This document shows positions 35,561-46,718 of a stretch of DNA of 64,000 nucleotides, piece by piece (the first letter of the stretch is position 1; each line of letters begins with the position of its first letter). A program made the translations under genes and the position numbers. The DNA lies in contig CM063261.1 of the NCBI GenBank assembly GCA_032158295.1, forward strand, positions 5,142,001 through 5,206,000. Direction: 5' to 3'. A model generated the notes under the pieces. The model saw only the letters and a list, made by a program, of their open reading frames with translations. It did no database searches and was not told where the DNA came from. This DNA comes from Pycnopodia helianthoides (lineage: Eukaryota > Echinodermata > Asteroidea > Forcipulatida > Asteriidae).

Positions 35561-36590
35561 TCCTTAAACAACCGACGCTGATTGGTGTTAAATAGCCTAT
35601 TTTGATTAAACTGCTTGACCCTATCAACATACCTCTTCACCTTTGCAGCCTTAGCCTTTACCCTTTGCTTAATCTCCTCTATGACAACGATCACCCCTTA
35701 CCTTTGACATTATACTTTGTTATGATTGTATTCCTCAAGTCTGGACCTTTTATTAAACCCTTTTCCATTTGTTCTATTCTACTGAGGTCTTTCCGTAATT
35801 CTTTAATGGTGTACTGTTTTCCTGTTTTGATTGTGAAGCCTTCACACCTAACTTTTCCCCTACTACAACTGCCCCAGCAAAAATAAGACGGTTAGTTTCC
35901 GACAGATTATTTGTACTTACCGACCCAAGGACTTTACTTACCACGGCTGACATTTCTGTCAGCCTTTTCCTTGGGACCCGGCGCAAAGCTGGGATACTCC
36001 ACCCGCTTGACCCCTTAGCCGCTTCCATCACCTCTTGAATCCTGGTTTTAATTTGCACCTCCTCCTCCGTACACTCTACACCTCCCTCTTCGTGTATGCC
36101 ATCGTCACCCTGACTATCTAGTAACCCTGGCTGCTCAACCGTATTGTCACTACTAGCAGCAGCCACCTCCTGGGTACTTGGTGGCTAACAACCTCCGTTC
36201 TATCTCTTTCAGCTTGTACTATCCTCCTCATCTCCTCAATTTCCACGTTTGTTAACCACTGGTTCCGTTTGATAGTACTTATCTGGTCTGCAAGACGCTG
36301 CTCACTGATCTCAAACATTTCTTTATCCTGCCATAGTCTAAACATTCTCTTTCTGTATCCTCTCTTGTCCGGCTCACTTTTAATATAACATCCCATCGCC
36401 ATTTTGTTATCAGCCTTACTCCATTTTCTCCTGGTTGCAACACGAATCCTGTTGTGAGCAGTTTGGATACGATGTGGTAGTACCTGCTCAGGCATACCAA
36501 CCAGATCGGGTGAAGGACTTCCTCTCTGGGAGTTTGTCACTCTTTCACCGTTGACTTGATGCTCCATAGCACTCATTATAAACATCACAC
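35561..36590 (-). pseudogene. 5' (pre-RT) part of a non-LTR retrotransposon ORF
   Basis: Minus-strand frames at 36588-36118, 36166-35774 and 35694-35561 follow one another. Landmarks are RRKWSKADNKMAMGCYIKS with RGYRKRMFRLWQ, then LADQISTIKRNQWLTNVEIEE. Next come ETNRLIFAGAVVVGEKLGV and finally IKQRVKAKAAKVKRYVDRV with FNQNRLFNTNQRRLFKE. From memory of family architecture this resembles the N-terminal region preceding the RT in a group of animal non-LTR elements. The RT domain itself is missing: the frame runs into the half hairpin at 35560. Frame changes near 36150 and 35760 show decay. An alternative is a captured host gene fragment. Confidence 0.6.
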
Positions 36591-36639
36591 AATTGTGAGA
36601 AAGTTTGTAGTTTTAGGGAGAACTACATACAGCAACGCT

Positions 36640-38510
36640 GTTATTATTATTATTATTATTCTTTCTTTCCCTCAAATCGTATTGACTTAACCTGTGTCTC
36701 TTTCAAAAGCCATATGTCCCTCTTAGAATTATCAAAAGTAGACAAATTATATACCATATTAAAGCTTATGCCCTGACTTAAATTTTAGATGTAATTAGAT
36801 TAAAATTCTTAATTAATTATTCACGTGACAGCTGTGTGGATATTTAATTAGTCAATCTTTTGTCCAACGTATCTCAAGAAGTACACATCCTATTCTCAAA
36901 CATTTTTCAGTTATGGACTCGTCTTGTATTGTAGATAGCAATTCTAGCCTAACCTTCGCCATCACGTCATCATGACGTCACTGTTTTGCGCGTTTTCTAT
37001 CTGTGTACAAAACCAATGGCTCTAAAAAATAATGTTTAAAACACAACTTTTTAGAATAAGTTACATTTTAGCTAATTATAATACACAAGTCAAGTTTAAA
37101 ACACAAATGCTTTTACTAAGAGTTATTCCAGGCCATTAAAAATAATCAAATACAATGTAGTTTCATGATAATTAACGATTTAAGATTGGTAAATCTGACC
37201 CATGAAACAAACTCTGTATTGCGCAATCACGGCAATGCGTCGGAGATTGTGCCGCTGTTTATTCCTAACCGAAGGTGGACCAATTGGTTTTTACAAACCC
37301 CATTGGATTTGTGCGTGACCAACATATGATATGAAAAGTTAGGGTGTTTTTTTAAAGGCATTTGATTGGGATAAGTTACAAACCATCTTGTACCTTATAA
37401 AATGTATTAGTATGAAAAACACATTTTTGTTACTGTGACGTCTTCAGGTGTCAAATTACAGTAATTCAAAGCTTTAATTAGTTAATCTTTGCAGCACCAT
37501 ATTTCAAGCCGATTTTCAAACTTTTTTCAGTTATAGACCCCTTGGGCATTGGAGATTAACCATGGGTTACCGTGACCCCATGTTGACCTTTACTTCCGGG
37601 TGAACCGGAAGTGGGACCATATCTCAAGAAGTACACAACCGATTTTCAATTTCTTTTCAGTTATAGATCATTCGTTTATTAAAGATTGAACTTCAGTTGC
37701 CGTGACCCCATTTTGACCTTTAGTTTCGGGTCAACCGGAAGTTGGACCATATCTCAAGAACTACACAACCGATTTTCAATTTATTTTCAGTTATAGACCC
37801 TTTGAGCATTAAAATTGAACTCCGGTTACCGTGACCCTTGATGACCTTTACTTCTAGGTCAACCGGAAGTGGGACCATATCTCAAGAAGTACACACCCGA
37901 TTTTCAATTTCTTTTCAGTTAAAAGATCCTTTGAGAGCTTTAAAATGGAACTCCGGTTACCGTGACCCTTAAATGGACCTTTACTTCTGGTCAACCGGAT
38001 GTGGGACCATATCTCAAGAACTACACAACCGATTTTCAATTTCTTTTCAGTTATAGATCCTTTGAGCATTAAAATTTGAACTTTGGTTACCGTGACCCCG
38101 GGTTGACTTTTACTTCCGGGTCAACCGGAAGTGGGACCATATTTCAAGAAGTACACAGCCAATGTTCAATTTCTTTTCAGTTATAGATCTTTTGAGCATT
38201 AAAGATTGAACCTCGGTTACCATGACCCCGGGTTGACCTTTACTTCTGGGTCATCCGGGAGTGGGACCATCTTTACTTCCGGGTCAACCGGAAGTGGGAC
38301 CATATCTTTAGAACTACACAACTGATTTTTTTTTTCAGTTGTAGATCATTTGAGCATTAAAAATTTACTTTCTGTTACCGTGACCCCTTAAGGACCTTCA
38401 CTTCTGGACCAACCGGAAGTGGGACCATATCTCAAGAACTAAAAAACATTTTCATTCTTCATTAGAGACTCCTTGGATTGAACAGTATGTGATTGTTCAC
38501 AATCTATTCT
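36640..38510 (+). mobile_element. Helitron-like copy, plus orientation (inverted twin of copy 2)
   Basis: 36640-37500 is the reverse complement of 5640-6500 (landmarks 'ctttctttccctcaaatcgtattgactt', 'acacatc.tattctcaaa', 'caatggctctaaaa', 'cgcaatcacggcaatg'). A ~127-bp array follows at 37480-38450. The end shows hairpin GATTGTTCACAATC (38491-38504), but no CTAG was found. The end lies about 120 bp upstream of a discoidin exon. Confidence 0.6.
37480..38450. repeat. Tandem ~127-bp repeat array, inverted orientation, 7-8 units
   Basis: Units are marked by 'cagttatagac/atc' near 37539, 37659, 37784, 37916, 38047, 38176 and 38335, with cores TTCCGGGTCAACCGGAAGT and 'gaccatatctcaagaa'. It is the reverse complement of the array at 4480-5650. 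One unit near 38265-38300 has a duplicated core. Confidence 0.85.
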
Positions 38511-38628
38511 TATATTGTATTATTTACGCAAACTGAAGCAAAGGGTAAATACATGGTTTTGTCTTTTCTACAACAACCCTTACAATGGTTTGATTCATTC
38601 TCGTTATGTTCGATATCGATTGAAAAAG

Positions 38629-38797
38629 GTACAAAAGCAATGCCTGGTTGGAGGTTGACCTTGATGTGAGTACTGTGGTGTCTGGTGTCATCACGCAGGG
38701 AGGTGTAAACTATCGTACTACTCAATACAAAGTGAGGTATAAGAAACTGCCATCCTCGGACTTTGATGACGTCATAGATCGCGATGGAACCATTATG
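38629..38797 (+). CDS. Discoidin (F5/8 type C) domain protein, exon 2 of 3 of the domain
   Basis: Starts after TTGAAAAAG (first base completes the previous phase-2 codon) and ends ATTATG|GTACAT in phase 0. It encodes NAWLEVDLDVSTVVSGVITQ, then GVNYRTTQYKVRYKKLP and DFDDVIDRDGTIM. These are the central strands of an F5/8C domain: 'WLxVDL', 'VxGVxTQG' and the 'YKVxYxxxxxxF' block. An acceptor nine bases further on (AAAAG|C, exon start 38638) keeps the same frame and is also possible. The polypyrimidine tract is weak. The codon run DFDDVID coincides with a TGATGACGTCATAG sequence resembling the palindrome that recurs in nearby repeats. Confidence 0.8.
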
Positions 38798-39192
38798 GTA
38801 CATACATTTATTTAAAGCTAAAAAATATGTCTGGCTCGATTTAACACACTCAAACAATTTCTGAAGATGCAGCCCAATCTTAAATGCAAAGCAAAGTTTT
38901 TTTCCTAAAATTATAATAATACCTTATATATAATAATATGCATTATAGAAATAATTACACATTTCGTCGCTCGTACCACGAAGTGACCTATCAGTCCAAA
39001 AATTAACAAATTTTTGCATTTCAGTTTTTACACATGATGATTATAGTTATACCCAATTACTGTTATTATTTTCAGCAAGTCTCAATACATAATACGTAAC
39101 AGCTTCGTAATAACACTAATTAGTATAAACGACGTATCACTGAATGTGCCATTCCACCTTAAGAAAGCGCTTACCAGCCAGTAACCGATATT
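38798..39192 (+). other. Start of large intron; nothing recognised
   Basis: AT-rich, no repeat family or reading frame identified. Confidence 0.3.
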
Positions 39193-39202
39193 GTGCGACC
39201 TA

Positions 39203-39426
39203 CTAGCCTTTTGTCAATGCCTTCGTGGCTTGGACAGCTTCGTAGAGCCGCGACCCTAAGCGATTGGAAGGTGAGATCACGCACGCGAATGACGAAGCTA
39301 TGGGGGCCTTTTCCAACTCGTTTGCGACTTTTAATGTATATCTCGAGTTTTGCTACCGTAAAAGGGTAGCAAAATTCCAAACCAATCGAAGCTGTCCAAG
39401 CCACGAAGGCCTTGACAAAAGGTTAT
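39203..39426. mobile_element. MuDR-like MITE with 10-bp target duplication
   Basis: GTGCGACCTA at 39193-39202 is repeated exactly at 39427-39436. Between them the ends are inverted repeats of about 37 bp (CCTTTTGTCAATGCCTTCGT at left; its complement with one or two changes at right, through CGAAGCTGTCCAAGCCACG). Another short inverted pair lies inside (TTTTGCTACCGTAAAAGGGTAGCAAAA, near 39350). 9-10-bp duplications are characteristic of Mutator-like transposons. Confidence 0.88.
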
Positions 39427-39439
39427 GTGCGACCTAGCC

Positions 39440-40300
39440 CAGCTGCAAAACGGACGTATCCGTACTGCTCCGTCGTTAGTCAGTGCACACAGGCCAACAC
39501 TTGTGTTTCCTCTGTTGTGCTTTACTTGCAATAGCAAGTTGTTTAAAGGGACAAACTGGCTAACTGTCGACCTTATTTAGTGATGTGGAATCAAAGACAA
39601 TAAATTTTAGATGGTTGTTGTAAAAATAAATCATCTAAATATCACGTAATTAACGACAAATGTGAAGAAAAAACGCGGTCGATGAAAGAGAAGACTCGAG
39701 CTTCGCAAGGAGAAGACAGTACATACGATACTTAAATAAGTTTGTCACACGAGGCATTAAAGGACCTAACCTGGTGGAATGAAAACATTAAATCCCATGA
39801 AGCCACAAGTTATGTTCAAAATGTTAAATCATTATATCATATCAACTGATCAAATGCATTATACTCAATGCATTGCCCTATGAACTTGGTGTTCTTGGCC
39901 TGGGCTGTTTCTGGACAGGTCGTAAATAACCTGGTTTCGGGGATCTGGCGATCGAGCGGCGTCAGCTAAAAATTGTGGTCCGGTTTTGAGCGCGAAGGCG
40001 ACAAGGCTTGGCTCACTTTATGTTTTAGCTTCAAGCAGCAAACAAGGTTTCTCTATCAAAATATTTTTGTTTTCTGCTGAAGGTGTTCTATGCATTTCTT
40101 ACAAGTTTTTTATAAAACCTGTTGAGTTCTTGAATCCTCGGCTCACCGTTGCTTCATTTACCATTCAACGGAATATTTTCATCGACTACTACAAATAAGT
40201 AGGCATTTATTTATTCACCGTACGGAGCAGCGATCACGGACTTTTGCAACAGCCGGCCAAGAACTGTTATTCTGTTTCCTGTTTTGCGGAATCGGTAGAA
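39440..40300 (+). other. Intron sequence and probable 5' region of Ngaro element
   Basis: No domain was found. G+C rises after about 39900, ahead of the retrotransposon's first ORF, so 39900-40316 may be its 5' terminal region. The border could not be fixed. Confidence 0.3.
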
Positions 40301-40316
40301 CATTTCTCAGACAGGA

Positions 40317-41576
40317 TGCCCCGTCTTAACAAGCGGAAGGTGCCAGGGGACGCAAACGGGCTACTGCGGCTAGAGGACGGACGGCAGGACTGGCACAGCC
40401 AACAACGACGCCTGTCGTGCAGCAGCCAGCAATACAGCCAGCACCTCAGCCAGCACCGCAGCCAACACCACAGGCAGCACCGCAGCCAACACCACAGGCA
40501 GCACCGCAGCCACCACTGCAGCCAGCCTCCACGGTGCCAATTGGACACCCAGCCCCTGCCCCAAGTCAGCCAGTGAGGGGACAACCGCCAACGCCCAGTC
40601 CGGGCGTCTTCCACCAGGCTACCACCGGGTTGGGTGAGTTGGGGAATATGCACGGTACCGGCTTTCCCATGACATATAGGATGGTACCTGGGACACAAAC
40701 TGCGGGGGCTTTGCCTAGTACTAGTTGTAGTAGTGGGGGGTTGTCGGGTGTTTCACCTGGCAACACTTCTGGTTCAAATAGTTTCCCCTCATGGGTTCCC
40801 ATGGGGGGCATGCCCGCCCAAACGTTGGGGATGGGGAGTCCCCAGGCTTCCAACCCGACCCCGCATAGCGTTTTGCCTGATCCACAAGCAATCGTTGTTG
40901 ATGGAGTTTTAACCCAGCCCCTCCCCATCCCCAGACTTGGGTCCACTAGTCTTTTGTGCGGGCATGTGTCCCAGTCACTTAAGGAGAAAATTTGGAAGAG
41001 CGAGTACGTCGACATTTCCTTGCTCGTTCACGACAGTGCGGCGGCAGCCCTGGTGCGCTCTCAAAAGGCATCCGAAGTTGCACTAGTTGTGGAGGGTAAT
41101 CGGATGTTCTTGCGCCCAAACTCGGCTAGCATCGGCCGCCAACATAAGCTGGGTTCATGGAGAAAATGGATTCCGGCATTCCATACATTCATGGCGGTTT
41201 ATCTCATGCAATTTCCCTTACGAGCTATCGAAATGCTTAAGTATGCCGAAATTGTCCGCACGGCAGCGGTTCAATTTCCGGGCACGGGTTGGTGGCTTTA
41301 TGACGAACAATTTCGAATTGGGCAACATATGCACCCCACTAGATCATGGGCGGAGTTAGATGCCGAGTTGTGGCTAACTGTCGCTGCTTCCACAGTGGCA
41401 GCTGCCGCAGCCACACGTGACAATATTCAGCAGCGGATTAGCGGGAGAAATGCTTTGCATATAACGGTCCCAATGGCTGCAAATTCATTGGATGCAAAAA
41501 CACGCACCAATGCACGAAGTGCTCTAGGTCGGGTCACGGGGCGCTTGCGTGCAGAGGGGGCACTCCGTCCCGATTC
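40317..41576 (+). pseudogene. Ngaro/DIRS-type retrotransposon ORF1, interrupted
   Basis: Starts MPRLNKRKVPGDANGLLRLE at 40317. It changes frame in a CAG/CCA-rich region (Gln-Pro-Ala repeats, 40417-40560) and then runs open to the insertion point at 41576. The product has a Gly/Ser/Pro-rich middle and a folded-looking part (KEKIWKSEYVDISLLVHD; AVYLMQFPLRAIEMLKYAEI; ARSALGRVTGRLRAEGALRP). This fits the Gag-like first protein of DIRS-order elements, placed before the RT. It is cut at CGATTC by the 5.1-kb element. The remaining open frame to 42090 reads through that insert and is not native. Confidence 0.75.
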
Positions 41577-41589
41577 TATGGTGGCCCTG

Positions 41590-41935
41590 GAGGGACATCG
41601 CACATCGCAAATATCTTTGCAGATATTTGCGATGTCGCAAATGTCTTTGCAAATATCTTTGCAAATATTTGCGATGTCGCAAATATCTTTGCAAATATTT
41701 GTGATGTCGCAAATATCTTTGCAAATATCTTTGCAAATATTTGCGATGTCGCAAATATCTTTGCAAATATTTGTGATGTCGCAAATATCTTTGCAAATAT
41801 CTTTGCAAATATTTGCGATGTCGCAAATATCTTTGCAAATATTTGCGATGTCGCAAATATCTTTGCAAATATTATCTTTGCAAATATCTTGGCAAATATA
41901 TGCGATGTCGCAAATATTATCGCATACTTTGTTGC
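41590..41935. repeat. Subterminal minisatellite of GCAAATATCTTTGCAAATAT units
   Basis: 30- and 42-bp units built from GCAAATATCTTT, GCAAATATTT and GCGATGTC, many self-complementary. They are expanded at the left end (~345 bp). Only about two units are present at the right end (46628-46690). Because the lengths are multiples of three, a repetitive SQISLQIFAM frame stays open, but it is an artefact. Confidence 0.95.
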
Positions 41936-42089
41936 ATAGTTTGCATATTTGTGCCGGTTATTTTTACAAGAGCCTAGAGGGTCTTAAAGTTGTTTGGGTT
42001 CCAGCCTTCATTCCATTGACATGTACACACGGGCGGGTAGTCGGGTGCAGTTTGTGTATGGCTGGTTACTCTTCTGCTCTTCCCGCATG

Positions 42090-43330
42090 AATTTGTAGGC
42101 ATCCGTGGTCGTTTTTCTGATGAATCTCGACAACAAAAAGCAACAAGTCAGTAAGTCAACAGATCAGCATTATGCCACCTTCAAGAGGATCAGTGGTGAG
42201 GGTTGTTAGTGTTGTCTAGTTACGTTAATCGGTTGTCCAGAGACCAGGCAGAGAGGGCTGACTCAATAATAATGCCAACACTGACTCACTGTATCTTAGT
42301 CTTACCTCTCCAATATTAAATACCGCTGGAGGCCTCCATTTTTATTATTATTTATTATTATGAATATGATTAGGCCTAACGTTAGGCCCCTATTTTTTAT
42401 TTAATCTTTTTTGTTTTAATTTTGTTATTTTAAATAGGCCTACTATAGCCAGTACAGGCTCACGCATGTGTATGCTCACGTACTATCTAGTATCTTGAAC
42501 CGTTCTATTCTTGGGTTCAGGTCAACTCGGTCCGAAGTCAACTCGGTCCGAGTCAACTCGGTCCGAAGTCAACTCGGTCCCATGTCAGCTCGGTCCGAAG
42601 TCAACTCGAAGTTAGCCTAAACTGCAGGACACGGTGTTCATATTTTTTTCTCTGAACGAAACAGATCATGGTGTTTCGAAACAAAACCTGAAATGAAGGC
42701 TTGTAACTTTCTCATAACTAAGAAAATTACCATTTGAAATTAAATAAAATCCCTCAAGAGCAACTGTCTTCTTCTTGAGTTTATTTAGTTCAATAATTCC
42801 AATTAGTGCAAGTATCCCATACAAAGCTCTTCCCCCACAGTGCCTTCGGCATGGCATAATTTCCTTCACCAACCTTCACTTGCAATAGTTTACAACATGA
42901 AAAAGGTGTTTGTATTTGATTTCGACCAAAGTCTCCCGCAAAAACTTAGAAGGGCTGTAGTCTGTCCGACAAACACCAGATTATTTATTAAATGTGTTAG
43001 CCTGAGGCAGTTATTATTAGCTGACCTTGGGAGAACAGATGTTGCAGCACTGCACACCACAGTCAGTAGTAGTGTAGTAGTAGTACTAACAAGTAACAAC
43101 AGTGCGTTATCTTCATACCATGACGTCTGCACTTTACCTGGAAGAAGAAGTACTGTATTGATGAATTTTGCCTCAGATGCCGAACCTGTAACATAACTGT
43201 AATTCTTATAGTAAAAAATCGCTACAAATATTATTTTAAAAAAACTAAAAATTATTTGATTTGTCCTTGCATCTATTAATTTTCTATTAATTTCTTTTAA
43301 TTCATTATTTAGTTGTTATGGGTTCTGTGT
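42090..43330. other. Interior of the 5.1-kb element, non-coding part
   Basis: Includes a minisatellite of about 16-18 bp (GTCAACTCGGTCCGAA) at 42527-42610. Also a possible poly-pyrimidine and AT-rich stretch at 42330-42430. Open frames at 42840-43196 have no recognisable family features. A GTAGTAGTAGTA-like simple tract lies near 43065-43085. Confidence 0.5.
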
Positions 43331-43412
43331 CAACTTGTATCTACTCATCGTGTTGCTGCCATCCTACCTGACTACACTCCAGCTCTTCAAGGATTGATTC
43401 CTGAAGGAGCAG

Positions 43413-44249
43413 TTGATCGTATCCTTTTGGAAATTGTCATGTCATGTAGACGGTGACCACTTGGATGACGAGAACATTTGGGAACAACTTGGGGAGGAGG
43501 AACAGATGGATGTCGAATTGGTGCTTGGTCGCAACTGCAGAAGGCAATGCTTGCAATGCTTCACTCATACATTGCAACTAGTTATTAATGATGGCCTGAA
43601 GGAAACAAAAGCGATAAGTCTGGCTATGGCCAAATCCTCAAGACTAAGTAGTCTCCTTCACACCAGCTGTAAATTCAAGGAGGCCTTTGAAACCAAGTCT
43701 GGCGTGAACAGGAACATACCAGCACAAATATGCACACGTTGGAACTCAACCCTGCTGCAAGTGAAGGCCATCATCAGCCTTTGAGCACCAGGCCCTGTGC
43801 GACCTTTTAGATGAACAAGGTCACAAGGAAGCATCATTCAGTCCACGTGAATGGAGTCAACTTAAGGAACTTGTTGAAATTCTTGAACCATTCCTTGATG
43901 CAACAAACTTGACACAAGGAGAAAAATTGGTCACTATCAGCTGTGTCTTGCCGGTTGCCGTGTGTTATATCTTTAAACCACCATCTGCATAGTATGAAAC
44001 AAAATCGCCATTGCCGTTATCTGACTGGGCTCATCAGATCGCTGCAGGACTCCCTGGAGACAAGGTTCAAAGGCATTTTTGTTGGTGCCGGTATGTTGCC
44101 TTCTTCAAAGGCAGCAGATGCCTTCCCGTTTGGTGACCCCTTGTATGTGATGTCTGCTGTGCTGGATCCATCATTCTCCTTGATGTGGCTGGATTATGAT
44201 GTTATGGCATCTAATGAGACGAAGGCTGAAGTCTTGAAATGTGTCAAAG
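43413..44249 (+). pseudogene. hAT-like transposase, catalytic region exon (frame-disrupted)
   Basis: Frames at 43413-43784, about 43782-43980 and 43943-44249 follow one another. They give CFTHTLQLVINDGLKETKAI, then ICTRWNSTLLQVKAI (the 'RWNSTY' block). Next come WSQLKELVEILEPFLDAT, then RSLQDSLETRF and FGDPLYVMSAVLDPSF (the 'AtxLDPRxK' block). These are ordered landmarks of hAT/ZBED-type transposases. Frame changes near 43782 and 43960 disrupt it. The exon ends CAAAG|GTAAAA. The N-terminal BED zinc finger was not found. Confidence 0.8.
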
Positions 44250-44416
44250 GTAAAAAAACAATGCAAATGAAATCAATACACTTTTGACACCAACCAGTTA
44301 CAGTAAATCTCAATATAAAACAGAAAATTGGATAACTCCAAAGTAACAAAACATACACAGTGTACTGATAAGTTGTCAGTATAATAATTATCTTTCTGTT
44401 TCAATTTTTATTTCAG

Positions 44417-44823
44417 GTGTTATAATTACAGAAGCACATTCTATGCAGGCCAATCAGGACGCAAGCAGTGAAGAGGATGATGCACCACCTGAGAAGATGC
44501 CTCGTGTATTTGCTGGCTACAGTCGCATACGCCATGTGAGCTTCAGCAAGACATCCCCCGCAGCCCAGCTTTCGCGATATTTAGAACTTTGCGATGGGTT
44601 CAATGGCAACCTTCCCAATTCCTGCCTTCACTTCTGGGCTGCAAATAGAAACACTTTGACTAAACTGTTTCCAGTGGCAATGAGTGTTCTGGGGGTACCA
44701 GCATCAAGTGCACCAGTAGAGCTAGTCTTCAGTCATGGCGGCATCATCATGCGCCCCCACCGTGCTCGACTTGGAGACAAAATTTTATCAAACTTGATAT
44801 TCCTAAAATGCAACAGCTTGTAA
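44417..44823 (+). pseudogene. hAT-like transposase, C-terminal dimerisation exon
   Basis: Follows a strong acceptor (TTTCAATTTTTATTTCAG) and joins in phase with the previous exon (G|GT). It encodes an acidic linker (SSEEDDAPPEK) and then YLELCDGFNGNLPNSCLHFW, LTKLFPVAMSVLGVPASSAP and VELVFSHGGIIMRPHRARLG. These match the conserved hAT C-terminal dimerisation domain ('W...xFPxLsxlAxxxLxiPaSSapsErvFS...R'). It ends with a stop at 44821-44823. The intron of 167 bp shows that the copy is DNA-borne, not a retrocopy. Confidence 0.85.
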
Positions 44824-46327
44824 AACATGATGTAAAGATGGTCATTGTGGATAACTTCAGTTTCTAAGAAAAGGAGTGAAACAATTAGCTTTGATCTTGC
44901 AATTTTGTTGTGTTTATAAATGTTTTGATTAACATAAAGTGCAGATAATTTTTTTAAAAGCATTGGCGTAAATCCATGTTGAAAAGTGGGGTTAAATTCT
45001 GAAATTTGGGTAAAAGTGTGCATCGGTCATGCATGTTTTTGAGGCGTGTTTTGGGGGGTCTAATTTTTGCCTGTTTTGTTTCATAAATTCGTAAAATATT
45101 TAAAAATATTTTTCTCAGCCACTTCGCAAAATCTGGGGAGATCCCGGATGATCCTATGGTCATCCCCCATTCCAAAAAGTGAGGGTATACACCCCATTCC
45201 CCCAGAGTTTACACCAATGTAAATTAATAATTACCAGCTGATAATTACATATTTCATTTGTGCTTATTCACTTAGTGGTATGTAAAGGAAATGATTGAAA
45301 ACAACTTTTAAGTCCATCTTCCACAGCAAAGCTAGAAGCCGAAGAATCATTTGTTTCAATGAACAGCATATGGCACATATGGATTGTTTGTAACTTAACT
45401 TCGGGTCAATTTCTAAGATGTGCTTTATTACAAGTGTGTATTTTTCCACTTTGGCCTGTTGCTTTAATTCAGTTTTCATGTGAATAAAAGGTCAGAGTGA
45501 ATGAGCTCTGATTTACTGATTGAATTTATTAACTGGTCTTGTAACAGTTTTTTTTATTGTACTTAAGTTTGTCGCAACACCATGGGAGGGGGCTTTATTT
45601 CGGGACATTATGTGACTTGTGATTTGACTTGACTTGCAAAAATTTGACTTGTGACTTGACTTGACTTGAGCAAAAATGTCTTGAGACTTGACTTGACTTG
45701 AGAAAAAACGACTTGGTTACAAGACTGAATTTCGAGACGGTCAATGGTTTCTTGGCGGGGGGGGGGGGTATGTCTAGATATAGAAATTATGTCACAGAGA
45801 AAATATATAACATCAGTGACATATCATTTCCTAGAAGGTCGGATGGGGTAATGGTCAACCATGGAGGAAATCTACCTCAGGGGAGTAATAGTCAGTACTG
45901 GGGGACCTTGAGGTAGCCTAAGACTATGTATGCGGTGTGATTGCTGAGAAATGAGAGTGAGCCTTGAAATGACGGAGTATATGGGCCAGACCTGTTGACA
46001 TCATGTATGATTACTGGGGGAATAGTGAATTTTGTAAGAAATCAGCCTTATTAACATTTAATTTGTTGGCTTTTTTTTGGATACTAAACCAAAAGTATAG
46101 TCCTTATTCAAAGAAGGACGACAGTCATCTACAGTGAGACGTGTACACTCACAGTCGATGGTCGCACTGAGAATTGTTTTAGGTAGGCCTAGGCCTACAA
46201 TCCACACAAATTATCTAACACGTCCGCGAATAAAGCAAGAGATCACGCGGATGCATTGCATGCGTTTGTGCACGTTGTGTAAAAGTATACATGTACATGT
46301 ACATTGTCATGTGTACAGGCGAACGCG
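44824..46327. other. 3' part of the 5.1-kb element, non-coding
   Basis: Contains a TTGACTTGACTTG simple repeat at 45608-45715 and a G10 run near 45760. No coding family was recognised. Confidence 0.5.
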
Positions 46328-46468
46328 CCGCGGCACGCAATTTTTTTTTTCTGCAGCATACTTCGTCAATACAGTCAACAGTTAAGAGATAGGCTGGTCT
46401 TCCCTATCCCTTAACTGTTGACCCCATAGCCGACGTGTGCTGCAGAAAATAAATTTGCCCGCGGCACA
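46328..46468. repeat. ~140-bp near-perfect palindrome
   Basis: Left arm CCGCGGCACGCAATTTT...CTGCAGCA...GTCAACAGTTAAGAGATAGG and right arm CCTATCCCTTAACTGTTGAC...TGCTGCAGAAAA...TTTGCCCGCGG. The centre is at about 46398. It lies just inside the right terminal repeat of the 5.1-kb element. Confidence 0.85.
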
Positions 46469-46718
46469 GACCAATCGTACACAAACTGCACCCGACTACC
46501 CGCCCTTGTGTACATGTCAATGGAATGAAGGCTGGAACCCAAACAATTTTAAAAGACCCTCTAGGCTCTTGAAAAAATAACCGGCACAAATATGCAAACT
46601 ATGCAACAAAGTATGCGACAAAGTATGCGATAATATTTGCAAAGATATTTGCGACATCGCAAATATCTGCAAAGATATTTGCGATGTGCGATGTCCCTTC
46701 AGGGCCACCATACGATTC

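Larger units (their letters stand above)
41577..46712 (+). mobile_element. 5.1-kb terminal-inverted-repeat transposon with 6-bp duplication
   Basis: Left end TATGGTGGCCCTGGAGGGAC and right end (complement) TATGGTGGCCCTGAAGGGAC continue matched for at least 70 bp. After the minisatellite they match again (41930-42090 versus 46456-46615). CGATTC flanks both sides (41571-41576 and 46713-46718). It contains hAT-like transposase exons on the plus strand. hAT elements usually make 8-bp duplications, so either this is an unusual family or the hAT gene is a nested passenger. Confidence 0.85.

Noticed and set aside
38510..38857. 115-codon minus-strand frame
   Set aside because: It lies antisense to a discoidin exon with clear domain strands and splice sites on the plus strand.
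40417..42090. 557-codon frame as a host Gln/Pro-rich protein
   Set aside because: The first two thirds are the Ngaro Gag-like ORF; the last third reads through an inserted transposon's minisatellite after an exact CGATTC duplication.
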